From positions 6,757-70,756 of the forward strand of contig JAQWJM010000127.1 in NCBI GenBank assembly GCA_029248335.1: 64,000 nucleotides of DNA. The letters are read 5' to 3'. A program made the position numbers and the translations under genes. This DNA is from UBA12014 sp029248335 (GTDB taxonomy: Bacteria; Planctomycetota; Phycisphaerae; Phycisphaerales; SM1A02). Below the pieces are notes generated by a model, which ran no database searches, was not told the DNA's origin, and saw only the letters and a program-made list of their open reading frames with translations. Shown here piece by piece: positions 33,452 through 42,574 of this stretch (the first letter of the stretch is position 1; each line of letters begins with the position of its first letter).

Positions 33452-35041
33452 CTACTCGCCCCGCGACCGGTCCTCAACCTCGCGAGCGGCGTCGGAAACG
33501 CCGGTCCGAGCGGAATCGGCCACGTCATCCGCCAGATCTCGGTACGCGGAGGCTCCATCCAGCGCCGGCGCCGCCGGGCCTGCGGGAAGGTGGGGACCGG
33601 GGATTCCGCCCTCCGTCACGAGGGAGATCCCCCGCCAGGCCTGCCGTTCGAATCGGACCGCCATCACGATCCCGAATGCAAGGATGTAGACCGTCGCCCC
33701 GATCCAGGGCCCCACCGACGAGAGGCCGGGGGCCGCTTCGACCAGGAACCACCCCAGACCGACCAGCAGCATCCAGCCGAGGATCGACGACACCACCCCG
33801 GGCCAGATGGTGTCTCCGGCGCCGCGAAGCGCACCCGAATACACGATTCCCACCGCGTCCATCGTCTGGAACAACGCCGCCCACACCAGCATCGTCGCGC
33901 CGATGGAGACGATCGCCGCCCTCGCCTCCGGTGAGGCGTCGCCGCCCACGAAGACCCCGATGAGTGAATCACGGAACACGAGGAAGCCGAGCGCGCAGAC
34001 GGACATGTAGCCCACCGCGAGCCCGAGCGCGATCCGCGCCCGGCTCACCGCGATGTCGGGCCGCCCCGCGCCGATCCACTTGCCGACCAACGACGTCGTC
34101 GCGACCGAGAAGCCCACCGCCGGCATGAAGCTCAGATGCATGTACCGGATCACCGCCCAGGCGGCGGTGAGATGGTCGGTTCCGAATCGGCCGATCAGGA
34201 CCGTCACGAAGAGACCCCAGCAGATCATCTCGTTGCCGAACTGGAGCGACGCCGGCCAGCCCAGTCGAAGCAGGTCCCGCATCGCCCGAAGATCCGGCCG
34301 CCAGTTCCCACGACTTCGGACCTCTCGATTCAACAGTGGTCCGAGGAACACCACCATCGGCACGATCACCTCGACCGCGGTGCCGATCACCGTGCCGATC
34401 GCCGCGCCGGCGAGCCCGAGTGCCGGCGTTCCGGGGATTCCCGGAATGCCGAGTTCGGGAATGCCCGCCTCTCCGAAGATCAGGATCGCGTTCGCGACGA
34501 CGTTCACCACGTTCGCCGCGACCGCGGAGATGGTGATGACGCCGGGACGCTGATAGCCGAAGAACCAGTGGCTCATCGCCTTGCCCGCGATGAGGAGCAC
34601 GCCGCCCAGCAGCAGGATCGTCGCGTATTCGGTCTCGAGCGCGACGAGCTCGGGCTCGTGCCCCGCCGCATCGAAGATGAACGGAAGCACCATCGCCCAC
34701 GGAAGCAGGAGCACCAGCCAGGCGCTGACCGCGAGCCAGACCCCCGCCCATCCGTATCGAGCGGTCTGATCGCGGCGTCCCGCCCCGACGTTCTGGGCGA
34801 CGAAGGTGTTCACCACCGTCAACATGCCGAAGACGAACGCGATCGGGTTGAAGGACCAGATGCCGCCGTTGCCCTGCGCCGCGACCTCGAGCGGCCCGAG
34901 ACGGGCCACCATCAACGCGTCGACGAACCCCATCACGGTGTAGCTCGTCATGGTCGCGACGGTCGGCCAGGCCTGCGACCAGACCTCGCGAATCCCGGAA
35001 CGACCGGGCTGGAGCGGGGATTCGAGTTCAGAGGTGGTCAC
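33452..35041 (-). CDS. MATE-family efflux transporter
   Basis: Multidrug and toxin extrusion pump driven by Na+ or H+ gradients. The 529-residue chain has twelve hydrophobic segments in two pseudo-symmetric halves. Typical segments are WPTVATMTSYTVMGFVDALM (first helix), AAQGNGGIWSFNPIAF, LRLGWPASLQFGNEMICWG and SLVGKWIGAGRPDIAVSRAR at the start of the second half. The C-terminus extends about 50 residues past the last helix as a charged, probably disordered tail, longer than usual. The start is a GTG at 35041, 36 bases after comM, so both may share a transcript. The substrate is unknown. Confidence 0.93.
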   Translation of the reverse strand: MTTSELESPLQPGRSGIREVWSQAWPTVATMTSYTVMGFVDALMVARLGPLEVAAQGNGGIWSFNPIAFVFGMLTVVNTFVAQNVGAGRRDQTARYGWAGVWLAVSAWLVLLLPWAMVLPFIFDAAGHEPELVALETEYATILLLGGVLLIAGKAMSHWFFGYQRPGVITISAVAANVVNVVANAILIFGEAGIPELGIPGIPGTPALGLAGAAIGTVIGTAVEVIVPMVVFLGPLLNREVRSRGNWRPDLRAMRDLLRLGWPASLQFGNEMICWGLFVTVLIGRFGTDHLTAAWAVIRYMHLSFMPAVGFSVATTSLVGKWIGAGRPDIAVSRARIALGLAVGYMSVCALGFLVFRDSLIGVFVGGDASPEARAAIVSIGATMLVWAALFQTMDAVGIVYSGALRGAGDTIWPGVVSSILGWMLLVGLGWFLVEAAPGLSSVGPWIGATVYILAFGIVMAVRFERQAWRGISLVTEGGIPGPHLPAGPAAPALDGASAYRDLADDVADSARTGVSDAAREVEDRSRGE

Positions 35042-35077
35042 GTTCCGGCGAGCATAATCGCGATGCCGCCCCGGAGT

Positions 35078-36601
35078 TCAGCATCGATCGAGCACCCGAT
35101 AGCCCACCGCCTCCTCGAGATGCGTCGCCCCGACCCGAGTCGATCCGTCGAGGTCGGCGATGGAGCGGGCGACCCGGCGGATCCGATCGAACGCCCGCCC
35201 GCTCAGTCCGAGCTCCTCGACCATGTTCGCGAGTCGATGCAGGGACGGTCGGTCGAGGGCGCACGCCGTGTCGAGTCGCTCGCCCGAGAGCCGCGCATTG
35301 AGCGGACCGGAACGCGCGGCGCCGAAGCTGCGGGCCGAGTCCACCCGCCGACGCACCGCTTCGGTCGAGGGTCCGTCCGGCGGATCGAGAAACGCCGCGA
35401 CCGGGGTCGCCCGCATGATCACGTGGAGATCGAATCGATCGAGCACCGCGGCCCCGATCCGTTCGAGAACGCGTCGATCCACGCCTTCCCCGGACGATGG
35501 TCCCGCGGAACCGCTCCGCGATCCGTTCATCGTGCCGACGACCACCACCGACGCGGGAAACCGGACCGTTCCCGCGGCCCGGGCGACGGTCACCACGCCA
35601 TCCTCCAGCGGTTCACGCAACGCATCGATCGCGGCGGCGGAGAACTCCGGGAGCTCGTCGAGCATCAGGATCCCGTGATGCGCAAGACTGACCTCGCCGG
35701 GACGAGGATTGCTGCCGCCTCCGACCAGGGCCGCCGCACTGCAAGTGTGATGCGGCGTTCGAAAACCAGGGCGGGAGAGCGTCGCCGCGTCGAACGGAAG
35801 TCCCGCGGCGGAACGGACCGCCTGCACCTCGAGAATCTCGTCCCGCCGGAGCGGGGGAAGAAGATCCACCAGCCCCCGGGCGATCATCGTCTTGCCGCAT
35901 CCAGGCGGCCCGACCAGCAGCAGGTTGTGTCCGCCGACCGCCGCGATCTCGACCGCCCGCTTGGCCACCGACTGACCGCGAATGCTCGAGAGATCGAGCG
36001 TCGTCGGTCGGTGTCGATCGTGCGGATCGCTCGTCGACGACCCTGACTCTTCGACTGAAGACGGAACCGGATCGAGACCGCCGAGGAAGGACACCAGACC
36101 TCGAAGGTCGTCGACGGCCACCACCGGCAGATCACTCACCAGTCGCGCTTCGGACGCCGAAGCCGACGCGACGATCACGCCGGCCGAGTTCGCGCGGGCC
36201 GCGAGTTCCGCCAGCGCCAGCACCCCGCGCACCGGCCGCACCGTGCCGTCGAGGGCCAGCTCCCCCGCCATCGGCCAGTCCTCGATTCGACGACCTCCGG
36301 CCGATGCGTCCCGGATCGATCCCGACGCGGCGAGCACGCCCGCGGCGATGGGCAGGTCGTACACCGGTCCTTCCTTGCGAACATCCGCCGGCGCGAGATT
36401 CACGGTGAGGCGGGATCTGGGCCACGGGAATCCCGCGTTGCGGATCGCGGTCCGCACCCGCTCCGCCGATTCCCGAACCGCCGCATCGGGAAGTCCCACG
36501 ATGCCGATCGTGGGCAGCCCGTGCGGCGAGAGATCGACCTCGATTCGGCAGGTCTCGGCTCGGACGCCGTGCAGGATGAAACTGGTGACGCGACTGATCA
36601 T
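35078..36601 (-). CDS. comM: ComM/YifB family Mg-chelatase-like AAA+ protein
   Basis: ComM is a hexameric AAA+ helicase that promotes branch migration during integration of DNA in natural transformation. The 507-residue product has the N-terminal Lon-like fold with IGIVGLPDAAVRESAERVR and NLAPADVRKEG, Walker A GPPGCGKTM (near 226-236), Walker B ILMLDELPEF and the C-terminal lid (NARLSGERLD, LGLSGRAFDRIRRVARSIADLDG). Inserted between is a short Ser/Asp-rich variable linker. The ATG at 36601 matches the family start (MISRVTSF). It is slightly degenerate in its ribosome-binding site. The pilM-N-O cluster elsewhere in the window would suit a DNA-uptake role. Confidence 0.94.
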   Translation of the reverse strand: MISRVTSFILHGVRAETCRIEVDLSPHGLPTIGIVGLPDAAVRESAERVRTAIRNAGFPWPRSRLTVNLAPADVRKEGPVYDLPIAAGVLAASGSIRDASAGGRRIEDWPMAGELALDGTVRPVRGVLALAELAARANSAGVIVASASASEARLVSDLPVVAVDDLRGLVSFLGGLDPVPSSVEESGSSTSDPHDRHRPTTLDLSSIRGQSVAKRAVEIAAVGGHNLLLVGPPGCGKTMIARGLVDLLPPLRRDEILEVQAVRSAAGLPFDAATLSRPGFRTPHHTCSAAALVGGGSNPRPGEVSLAHHGILMLDELPEFSAAAIDALREPLEDGVVTVARAAGTVRFPASVVVVGTMNGSRSGSAGPSSGEGVDRRVLERIGAAVLDRFDLHVIMRATPVAAFLDPPDGPSTEAVRRRVDSARSFGAARSGPLNARLSGERLDTACALDRPSLHRLANMVEELGLSGRAFDRIRRVARSIADLDGSTRVGATHLEEAVGYRVLDRC

Positions 36602-36693
36602 CGCGCAACGGTAGTGCAGGTGTCGTCGATTTCCGAAACCACGGCGGAAACGCCGGAAAGACGTCGCCGATCGCTTCCCGCGGCCGCTCGACT

Positions 36694-37194
36694 TCAGCGG
36701 CCGCGTGGTCGTTTGTAGCCGATCGGCTTTCCGTCGGCATACGCCCACACCGTGACGACCAGGTGCTTCACGCCCCACTGCATGGCGCGTTCGTGGGTCG
36801 GATAGAGCACGTCGAGTCGGTTGCCCTTGATCGCCCCGCCGCGATCCAGCACCGGTACCACGCCTTCGTTCGCGTATCCCGGAATGGACAGGAGCTGTCC
36901 GAATCCGAAGACCTTGCGATCCGCGGCGACCAGTCGTCCCGCGTTGGTGTGGACGGAGTATCCGCTGGCGGTGATGCCGTCCGCCTGATCGCCGCACGAA
37001 CGATGATCCGGGCTGTAGGCGGTCACCCGCATTCGAACCGACTTGACCGGAACGATCGGACGACCGTCGTGGAACCGGATCGTCGACTTCGAATCCGAGG
37101 CGATCGAGTCGCGGAGTCCGGTGCCGGTCAGCACCGCACCGCCGACCAAAACCAGCCCGAGCAGGAACGTCATGATGGGTCCCGGTCTTCGCAT
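36694..37194 (-). CDS. Exported 3D-domain protein
   Basis: A 166-residue protein with an N-terminal signal anchor (residues about 7-25, core MTFLLGLVLVGGAVL) and a C-terminal 3D domain named after three aspartates: RVTAYSPDHRSCGD, VPVLDRGGAIKGNRLDVLYP and HERAMQWGVKHLVVTVW. This double-psi beta-barrel occurs in MltA and in Gram-positive resuscitation and cell-wall proteins, where it binds or cleaves peptidoglycan. The domain is stand-alone here. The ATG at 37194 has GGAG nine bases upstream. It is followed by comM 92 bases later on the same strand. Confidence 0.88.
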   Translation of the reverse strand: MRRPGPIMTFLLGLVLVGGAVLTGTGLRDSIASDSKSTIRFHDGRPIVPVKSVRMRVTAYSPDHRSCGDQADGITASGYSVHTNAGRLVAADRKVFGFGQLLSIPGYANEGVVPVLDRGGAIKGNRLDVLYPTHERAMQWGVKHLVVTVWAYADGKPIGYKRPRGR

Positions 37195-37389
37195 GTCGGC
37201 TTGCTCCGGCGCCGTGGTGCTCCACCGTTGGACGACGGTGATTCACCTCACGGTGCGATCGAACGACGAGGTTGCGCGATTCCGGGATCCCCGCAACGGT
37301 GTTCGTCGCCTCGCTCGCGACTTTGTCGTTTCCGGACCGGCCCGACCCGCACAGACCGCACCACCGTCGGCATTGCGTACACTCCGGCG

Positions 37390-38211
37390 ATGGCTCTCCT
37401 CGAGATCGTCGCATTCGGTGGCATCGGACTCGCCGCCGGACTGATCGGCGGCCTGCTGGGCATCGGCGGCTCCACCGTCTTCATTCCCGCCGCGACGCTT
37501 CTGATCGGCCCCGATCAGCAGATCTACCAGGCGGCCGCGATGGTGCTGAACGTGTTCGTCGCCGGAACCGCGACGCTGACCCACCACCGAGCCGGCGCGA
37601 TCGACCGAGGACTCGTCCTTCGCATGCTCCCCGCGGCGGTCGTGATGGTGTTGCTGGGCGTCCTCGCCAGCAACCACCTCGACGCCGAGATCCTCGCCGG
37701 CGTCTTCGGCGGCTTTCTGATCCTCATGTCGGGATTCGAGGCGTTCCGACTCCTGCGGAGCCGTACCGAAACGGCTTCGGATCCGTCGACGACGGAACAG
37801 GCCGACGCGGGTCCACCCCCTCGCCTCATCCTCGCCGGCATCGGCGGCTTCATGGGCTTCCTCGGTGGACTCCTTGGAATCGGCGGCGGACTCGTCGCGG
37901 TTCCGGGCCTTCGATTTCTGGCCAGGGTTCCGCTGCGAATCGCGATCGTCGCCTCTGCCGCGGTGACGCTGCCGATGGCCCTGATGGGCGCGATCTACAA
38001 GAATCTGAGCCTGAGCGAACTCGTGGACGCCGAGGGCCGATCGCTCTCGGCCACCGATTCACTGCTCATCGCCGCGGCGATCGTGCCCGCCGCGGTTCTC
38101 GGCAGCTGGCTCGGAGCCCGTCTCGTGCGCCGGCTTCCGATCACCACGATCCGAATCGCATTCATTCTGCTGATGGGTTTCGCCGGGATTCGGATGATCG
38201 GTTCGATCTGA
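37390..38211 (+). CDS. TauE/SafE (TSUP) family permease
   Basis: Membrane protein of the TSUP family, linked to export or uptake of sulfite, sulfoacetate or related anions. The 273-residue chain has two homologous halves, each beginning with the family signature (GLAAGLIGGLLGIGGSTVFIP and GFMGFLGGLLGIGGGLVAVP), and about eight hydrophobic segments. A short polar loop rich in Thr/Asp/Pro links the halves. ATG at 37390 is the first start before the first helix; the ribosome-binding site is weak. It is divergent from the 3D-domain gene and ends at a shared terminator. Confidence 0.92.
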   Translation: MALLEIVAFGGIGLAAGLIGGLLGIGGSTVFIPAATLLIGPDQQIYQAAAMVLNVFVAGTATLTHHRAGAIDRGLVLRMLPAAVVMVLLGVLASNHLDAEILAGVFGGFLILMSGFEAFRLLRSRTETASDPSTTEQADAGPPPRLILAGIGGFMGFLGGLLGIGGGLVAVPGLRFLARVPLRIAIVASAAVTLPMALMGAIYKNLSLSELVDAEGRSLSATDSLLIAAAIVPAAVLGSWLGARLVRRLPITTIRIAFILLMGFAGIRMIGSI

Positions 38212-38248
38212 CCGACGCGCCCGGCATCGAACGGACCAGTGAGAAGCG

Positions 38249-38285
38249 AAGGCCCGGCCGCACGTGTTCGTGCCGCCGGGCCTTT
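38249..38285. terminator. Bidirectional terminator between tauE-like and DUF1573 genes
   Basis: A 15-bp stem with one C/C mismatch, from AAGGCCCGGC on the left to GCCGGGCCTT on the right, encloses GTGTTC. AA and TTT flank the stem. It lies between convergent stop codons at 38211 and 38310. Confidence 0.85.
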
Positions 38286-38309
38286 GATGTTCGAAGCGCC
38301 GAACCGGGG

Positions 38310-39548
38310 TCAGCCGGAGGTCGATGCCGGGCGGGGACCGGGGCCCGCCGAGGGCGGCAGCGGCTCGCGGGTCGGACCGACACAGGGTTCACCATCCGGC
38401 GACACGACGCCGAAGACGTGGAACGGTGCGGTCTGGCCGTCGGCGGTCATCGCCGAGAGCGAGGCGTAGAGCACGCCGACGTAGTCCGAGGCGGGCGTGA
38501 CGCGAATCTTCACCAGCGTGATGATCCCGTCCTCCGTCTCCTCGGTCGTGATGCCGAGCATCTGGGCCCGACAGTCGGGTGATTCGCTGATCACGGTGGC
38601 GATGGGCGACGAGACGGTGTCGAATCGGACTTCGAAGTCGACGAACGAACCCTGCTTGATCAGGCCCAGCGGGAATCGAAAGCCGCCGGCCATCCGGAGA
38701 TTCCGGTTCGGCTTCGGCAGCGTGGTCTCGTGTCGAAGATAGACGTCGATCATCGGCGTCTCCGGACGATCCGTCTCGATGACGAGATATCTCGGATACG
38801 GCGCGGGGAGGCGATCGAGGTCGAAGGAGAGGATGTACTGGCTCCTCGGTTCGTCGGTCGCGGGGTCGAAGCCGAGATAGGTCGGCGGGAGTCCATGGAA
38901 CGAGCAGATCGAGAACGGCTCGCCGTCGATCGCCTCGACCACGATCCGTCCCTGGCGATTCTGGTTCCGGACCGCGTTGATATGCGGGGGAATCGCCCGG
39001 ATCGGAAGCGTGATCTCCGCCTTCAGGTCGACGACTTCGACCACCGAGTAGCCATCGAAGAGCACCTTGATCGAAGCGGTCTTGGGGCCGGTGTTCGGAG
39101 CGCCTTCGAGCACGGCCGCGAGATCGACGCTTTCCCCGGGCGGAATCGTGGTCCCCCCCAGATCGCTGAGCGTCGTGCACTTGCAGGAGGGCTCGGCGGC
39201 GAGAATCATCAACGGCTCGGTGCCGCGATTGAAGATCTTGACGGACCCTTCGGCATCCTCGTTCGGCGGGATGAAACCGAAGTCGAGGATGTTGGGGACG
39301 ATCTCGACCGGCGGCGAATCCGTGAGCGACGTCTGCGAGATGCTGGGGTCCGCCGTGCCACGGGCCTCCGGCAGCACGACTGCATCGGGATTCGCGGGCT
39401 TGTTGGTGGCCACGGTCGCTTCGGCGGTCTTCTCGGGCGGGTTCGTCGCCGCCCCGTCTCCACAGCCGCCGAGCGCCGCAAGAACGGCGAGGAGCAAGGC
39501 TGAACGGTGGCGGTGAATGACGGAAGTCAGGCCGGTGGATGAACGCAT
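38310..39548 (-). CDS. DUF1573 lipoprotein
   Basis: A 412-residue protein with a lipoprotein signal (LAALGGC) and an Ala/Thr/Pro-rich linker. Its first Ig-like domain, of the DUF1573 / HYDIN-like type (DFGFIPPNEDAEGSVKIFN, then PSCKCTTL with the conserved Cys-x-Cys pair, then GPKTASIKVLF), is followed by two further beta-sandwich domains without a known name. DUF1573 proteins are abundant in Planctomycetota and Bacteroidota; function is unproven, with suggested roles in surface structures or metal/redox handling from the Cys pair. AGGAG lies seven bases before the ATG at 39548. Its Pro-rich C-terminus (PPSAGPGPRP) is low complexity. Confidence 0.85.
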   Translation of the reverse strand: MRSSTGLTSVIHRHRSALLLAVLAALGGCGDGAATNPPEKTAEATVATNKPANPDAVVLPEARGTADPSISQTSLTDSPPVEIVPNILDFGFIPPNEDAEGSVKIFNRGTEPLMILAAEPSCKCTTLSDLGGTTIPPGESVDLAAVLEGAPNTGPKTASIKVLFDGYSVVEVVDLKAEITLPIRAIPPHINAVRNQNRQGRIVVEAIDGEPFSICSFHGLPPTYLGFDPATDEPRSQYILSFDLDRLPAPYPRYLVIETDRPETPMIDVYLRHETTLPKPNRNLRMAGGFRFPLGLIKQGSFVDFEVRFDTVSSPIATVISESPDCRAQMLGITTEETEDGIITLVKIRVTPASDYVGVLYASLSAMTADGQTAPFHVFGVVSPDGEPCVGPTREPLPPSAGPGPRPASTSG

Positions 39549-39705
39549 TGATCGCTCCTGGTGGTCGAAGAAGGAGGGAATGGTAGCACCGAGGCCACTT
39601 TCCGCGGTCTTTTGGAGCACCGAGGCCCGCCATCACCACATCGTCGTGCCGGCGTCCGATGGTGAGGGCACGGCCGGAAAAAGGCCCATTTTCGGAGCTA
39701 TGTTC

Positions 39706-39733
39706 TTGCATTTCTTCCACCGGATGCCATAGT
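39706..39733 (+). promoter_or_regulatory. Possible sigma-70-like promoter of the small RNA
   Basis: TTGCAT (-35-like) and CATAGT (-10-like, four of six bases match the consensus) are separated by 16 bases. Transcription would begin at about 39740. Moderate match only; chosen because a strong terminator lies 120 bases downstream with no gene between. Confidence 0.35.
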
Positions 39734-39739
39734 TGGGCA

Positions 39740-39860
39740 TCGGTGAGCAATCATCGAGAGCCCCTTCGGGGACTCCGAGGTTCGGGAATCAATCCCACAC
39801 CTCGCTCAATCAGCCCTTTTCCCTCCCTCCGCCCCCGGCTTCGGCCGGGGGTACTTTTTT
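39740..39860 (+). ncRNA. Candidate small RNA of about 120 nt
   Basis: From the predicted start, the transcript can form a hairpin at 39756-39775 with a UUCG loop, a second at 39776-39804 (CGAGGT with ACCTCG outside, GGGA with TCCC inside), an unpaired pyrimidine stretch containing CCCTCCCTCC (39821-39830), and a terminator hairpin. The C-rich single strand next to a terminator is complementary to Shine-Dalgarno sequences, as in UCCC-motif regulatory RNAs. The alternative is a leader or attenuator of the FG-GAP gene 300 bases downstream. No coding frame with a ribosome-binding site fits. Confidence 0.5.
39832..39860 (+). terminator. Rho-independent terminator of the candidate small RNA
   Basis: CCCCCGGC and GCCGGGGG pair perfectly around a UUCG loop, followed by TACTTTTTT. 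The T-run orientation shows plus-strand transcription, opposite to the DUF1573 gene, and no annotated plus-strand gene ends here. Confidence 0.92.
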
Positions 39861-40157
39861 ACGCCGCCCCATCGCACCCGAACGCTGCACAGGACCGTTT
39901 CGGTGCCTGATAACGCACTTCAATTTCACGAACGACCCGCTGAGAAACACGCTGATCCACCGCCATGGTGTCACAAACCTCGGATTCGATCGCTATCAAC
40001 CCCGGTGAGGCGTGGATGGCGTTTTCCGTGCCACCGTCCTACTTCCGTACTTCTCGATTTGGCGTTGAGTTCGATCGCTTCGACTTGGACAATGAAGATG
40101 CGGCGTCCTCGAACATCGGGGCCGTCCGGGTCCTCACCCCCCGGGAGTCTGGTTCAG

Positions 40158-42251
40158 ATGAAACATTCGATTTCGATCCTGATCTCCACCCTGCTTCTCT
40201 CGACGACCACCACGCTCGCCCAACAGGTCGAGAATCAATGGCTGCGTCCGGGGGGCGGCAATCTCGATGATCCCGGGAACTGGTCGCTTCAGGAGATTCC
40301 GGGACCGTTCGACACCGCGGTGTTCGAGGTGGGTGGTTCCCAGCCGTACACCGTGCTCGGCACCAGTGGCCAGATAGGCGGCATCGAAATCGGTGGGGAC
40401 GACGTGAATGCTCGCTTCTCCGGCGTCGGACAGGTCCTCTTCGCCGAGTTCCTCGACATCGGTGGACGGCCTTCCAACAGTGACTTTCGCCCCGGCAGGC
40501 TCCGGCTTCAGCTGGATCCCGGGAGTCCCGCCTTCCTGAGTTTCATCGAGGTCGGCAATCAGGGATTCGCCAGCCAGTTCGCGATCGCACCGAGCTCGAG
40601 GATCGGAACGCTGTTCTTCGACCTCCGACCGAGCGCCACGGTCCGTTTCGAACTCGACCAGGATTCCGGTGCTTCGACGTCGGACCCGGTGCTCCTCGCG
40701 AAGAAGGGTGCGTCGCTCAAAGGCACCATCGAGATCATCCGCCAGCCGGGGGCGCTGCTTCCTCCGCTTGGAACCACCATCGATCTTCTCTTCGTGCCGT
40801 CGGGCATCCAGAACGCCTCGATCCCCGCGATCGTGACGGCCGCCCAGCCGGGTCGGAGAATCGCGCCGGAGTTCATCGACACCGATGGTGACGGCACCCC
40901 GGATCGACTGATCGGCACGATCCGGACGGCGGAGACCACGAACGTCGCGGTGCCGGGCCAATCGCTGGAGATCGGATCACCGACCTTCGCGATCGAGGCC
41001 GCCGATCTCGATGGAGACGGGATCGACGAGATCGTGATCGCCACCGAAGCGGGCAAGCTTCGCATCTACCAGCCGACCGCCAGTGGTGGAATCGCCGGCC
41101 CCTTCGACTACGTGATCGGTCTGATCCCCGTGGACATCGCCAGCGGCGACTACGACGGTGACGGCACCATCGACCTCGCGATCGCCAACTTCGGAGACGA
41201 CGACCTGTCGATCCTGCTCAATCCCGACGAGGACCCCGACGCGCTCGTGGCCGCCGAGAATCTCGTCGTTCCCGCGGGTCCGGCTTCGATCGCGACCATC
41301 GACCTCGGCGAGGCGGAAGGCAACCTGGTCTCTGGCGGCGCGGATCTCTTCGTGGTGTCCCGAACGACCGGAACCGCCACCGGATACAAGTCGCGCGGCG
41401 GCGGCACGTTCGAGAAGGTTTCGGAAGTCGAGGTCGGCGAGGAGCCCGGCCCATCCTCACCGATCGACGACGAGAACAAGAAGGACCCCGATCCACCCGT
41501 CGGCGTGGGCGGAACGGCGAGCGGACTTCGCGGCGGTTCCCCGACCGGGATCCTGACGATCGTGCAGCCCGATCCGGTCGATGGCAGCCTCGAAGTCGTG
41601 GGCACCGTGCCGTTGTCCGGCATCCCCAACGGCGTGGCGTCGACGGATGTCGATGGTGATGGTTCACCGGAGACCCTGGTCATCACGACGACCGGCAACC
41701 TCGATCTGATTCGTGGAGAGATCGACTTCAGTCGAAGCTCGATCCCCCTTCCGGCCGGCATGATCGCCACCGCGATCACCACCGGGCAGTTCGACGACGT
41801 GCCGGGCCCCGAGATCCTGATCGCGATGATCGGCGAGAACAATCAGGACCCCGAACTTCTCGTCCTCCGTCCACGACCGATCGAAGGACCGGGTGACGGG
41901 ATCCTGATCGATCTCGTCAACGTGATTCCGCTCGAAGATGCGGTCAGCGCGCTCGCGCTGGGTACGGGTGGCACGCCGACGTCCGAGCGACCTTCGCTCA
42001 ACATCGGCGCCTTGCCGCTCCAGGGTGGCGACCCTGCGGTGAATCTCCTCGGCCTGCAGACCATCGAGACGCCCGCCTGCAGCAAGGCGGACTTCAACGG
42101 AGACGGTGTGGTCGACGGCGGCGACCTCGGCTCGATCATCGGTGCATGGGGCCCCTGTGAAGGCTGTGCCCAGGATCTCGATCAGAACGGCGTCGTGAAT
42201 TCGGCGGATCTCGGCCTCTTCCTCAGTCTCTGGGGCCCGTGCTCGATCTGA
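40158..42251 (+). CDS. Secreted FG-GAP/VCBS protein with dockerin-like tail (paralogue 1)
   Basis: A 697-residue secreted protein. Signal peptide residues 1-21 (ISILISTLLLSTTTTLAQQ). An N-terminal beta-helix-like region resembles autotransporter-associated repeats (WLRPGGGNLDDPGNWS ... FDTAVFEVGG). A central set of VCBS/FG-GAP blades follows (FAIEAADLDGDGIDEIVIAT, DYDGDGTIDLAIANFGDDDL). A shared polar segment (GEEPGPSSPIDDENKKDPD) lies near residue 440. Two Cys-capped dockerin-like repeats end the chain (DFNGDGVVDGGDLG and DLDQNGVVNSADLG, each closing with WGPC). The gene at 42575 is a full-length paralogue with the same order. GGGAG lies about 11 bases before the ATG. Likely a cell-surface or extracellular structural protein; no enzymatic residues seen. 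Confidence 0.85.
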   Translation: MKHSISILISTLLLSTTTTLAQQVENQWLRPGGGNLDDPGNWSLQEIPGPFDTAVFEVGGSQPYTVLGTSGQIGGIEIGGDDVNARFSGVGQVLFAEFLDIGGRPSNSDFRPGRLRLQLDPGSPAFLSFIEVGNQGFASQFAIAPSSRIGTLFFDLRPSATVRFELDQDSGASTSDPVLLAKKGASLKGTIEIIRQPGALLPPLGTTIDLLFVPSGIQNASIPAIVTAAQPGRRIAPEFIDTDGDGTPDRLIGTIRTAETTNVAVPGQSLEIGSPTFAIEAADLDGDGIDEIVIATEAGKLRIYQPTASGGIAGPFDYVIGLIPVDIASGDYDGDGTIDLAIANFGDDDLSILLNPDEDPDALVAAENLVVPAGPASIATIDLGEAEGNLVSGGADLFVVSRTTGTATGYKSRGGGTFEKVSEVEVGEEPGPSSPIDDENKKDPDPPVGVGGTASGLRGGSPTGILTIVQPDPVDGSLEVVGTVPLSGIPNGVASTDVDGDGSPETLVITTTGNLDLIRGEIDFSRSSIPLPAGMIATAITTGQFDDVPGPEILIAMIGENNQDPELLVLRPRPIEGPGDGILIDLVNVIPLEDAVSALALGTGGTPTSERPSLNIGALPLQGGDPAVNLLGLQTIETPACSKADFNGDGVVDGGDLGSIIGAWGPCEGCAQDLDQNGVVNSADLGLFLSLWGPCSI

Positions 42252-42574
42252 CCGGGAGACCGAACATCAGTCACCTTCGTCCCAGACAGGACGGACGACC
42301 AGTCAGCGACATGAAACGAAGGACGAACGAGCGACCCGCACGAGACGAGGGACCATTCAATTGATTTCACTCGGCGACCGCGTCACACCGGTGACGCGCC
42401 TGGCCCTCGCCCTCCACGACTCGACGAAAACGAGATCAACCACCGCCATCGAAGGCACGGCACCACCCCCGGCCCGTCCGACTCGATGACTCCATATTCA
42501 GAATCAACGACGACCCCTCACGATTCCCTCCGGGGAACGTCACACCCGAAACGCCCGAGCTAGGATCAAGGTTC
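42252..42574. other. Gap between the two paralogues with an 8-bp hairpin
   Basis: 323 bases without a gene. CGCGTCAC (42379-42386) and GTGACGCG (42391-42398) form a perfect 8-bp inverted repeat around ACCG, without a T-run, so it is an operator or stalled hairpin rather than a terminator. The region must hold the promoter of the second paralogue if it is transcribed alone. Nothing else was seen. Confidence 0.5.

Larger units (their letters stand above)
39549..40157. other. 609-base intergenic region holding the candidate small RNA
   Basis: Separates the minus-strand DUF1573 gene from the plus-strand FG-GAP gene. 39549-39705 presumably contains the DUF1573 promoter. 39706-39860 holds the promoter-like pair, candidate RNA and terminator described separately. 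39861-40157 is AT-richer, with no terminator or protein feature, and must contain the promoter of the FG-GAP gene. Open frames here lack signal peptides, motifs or ribosome-binding sites. Confidence 0.55.

Noticed and set aside
42379..42398. 8-bp inverted repeat considered as terminator of the first FG-GAP paralogue
   Set aside because: No T-run follows on either strand and it lies over 120 bases after the stop codon.
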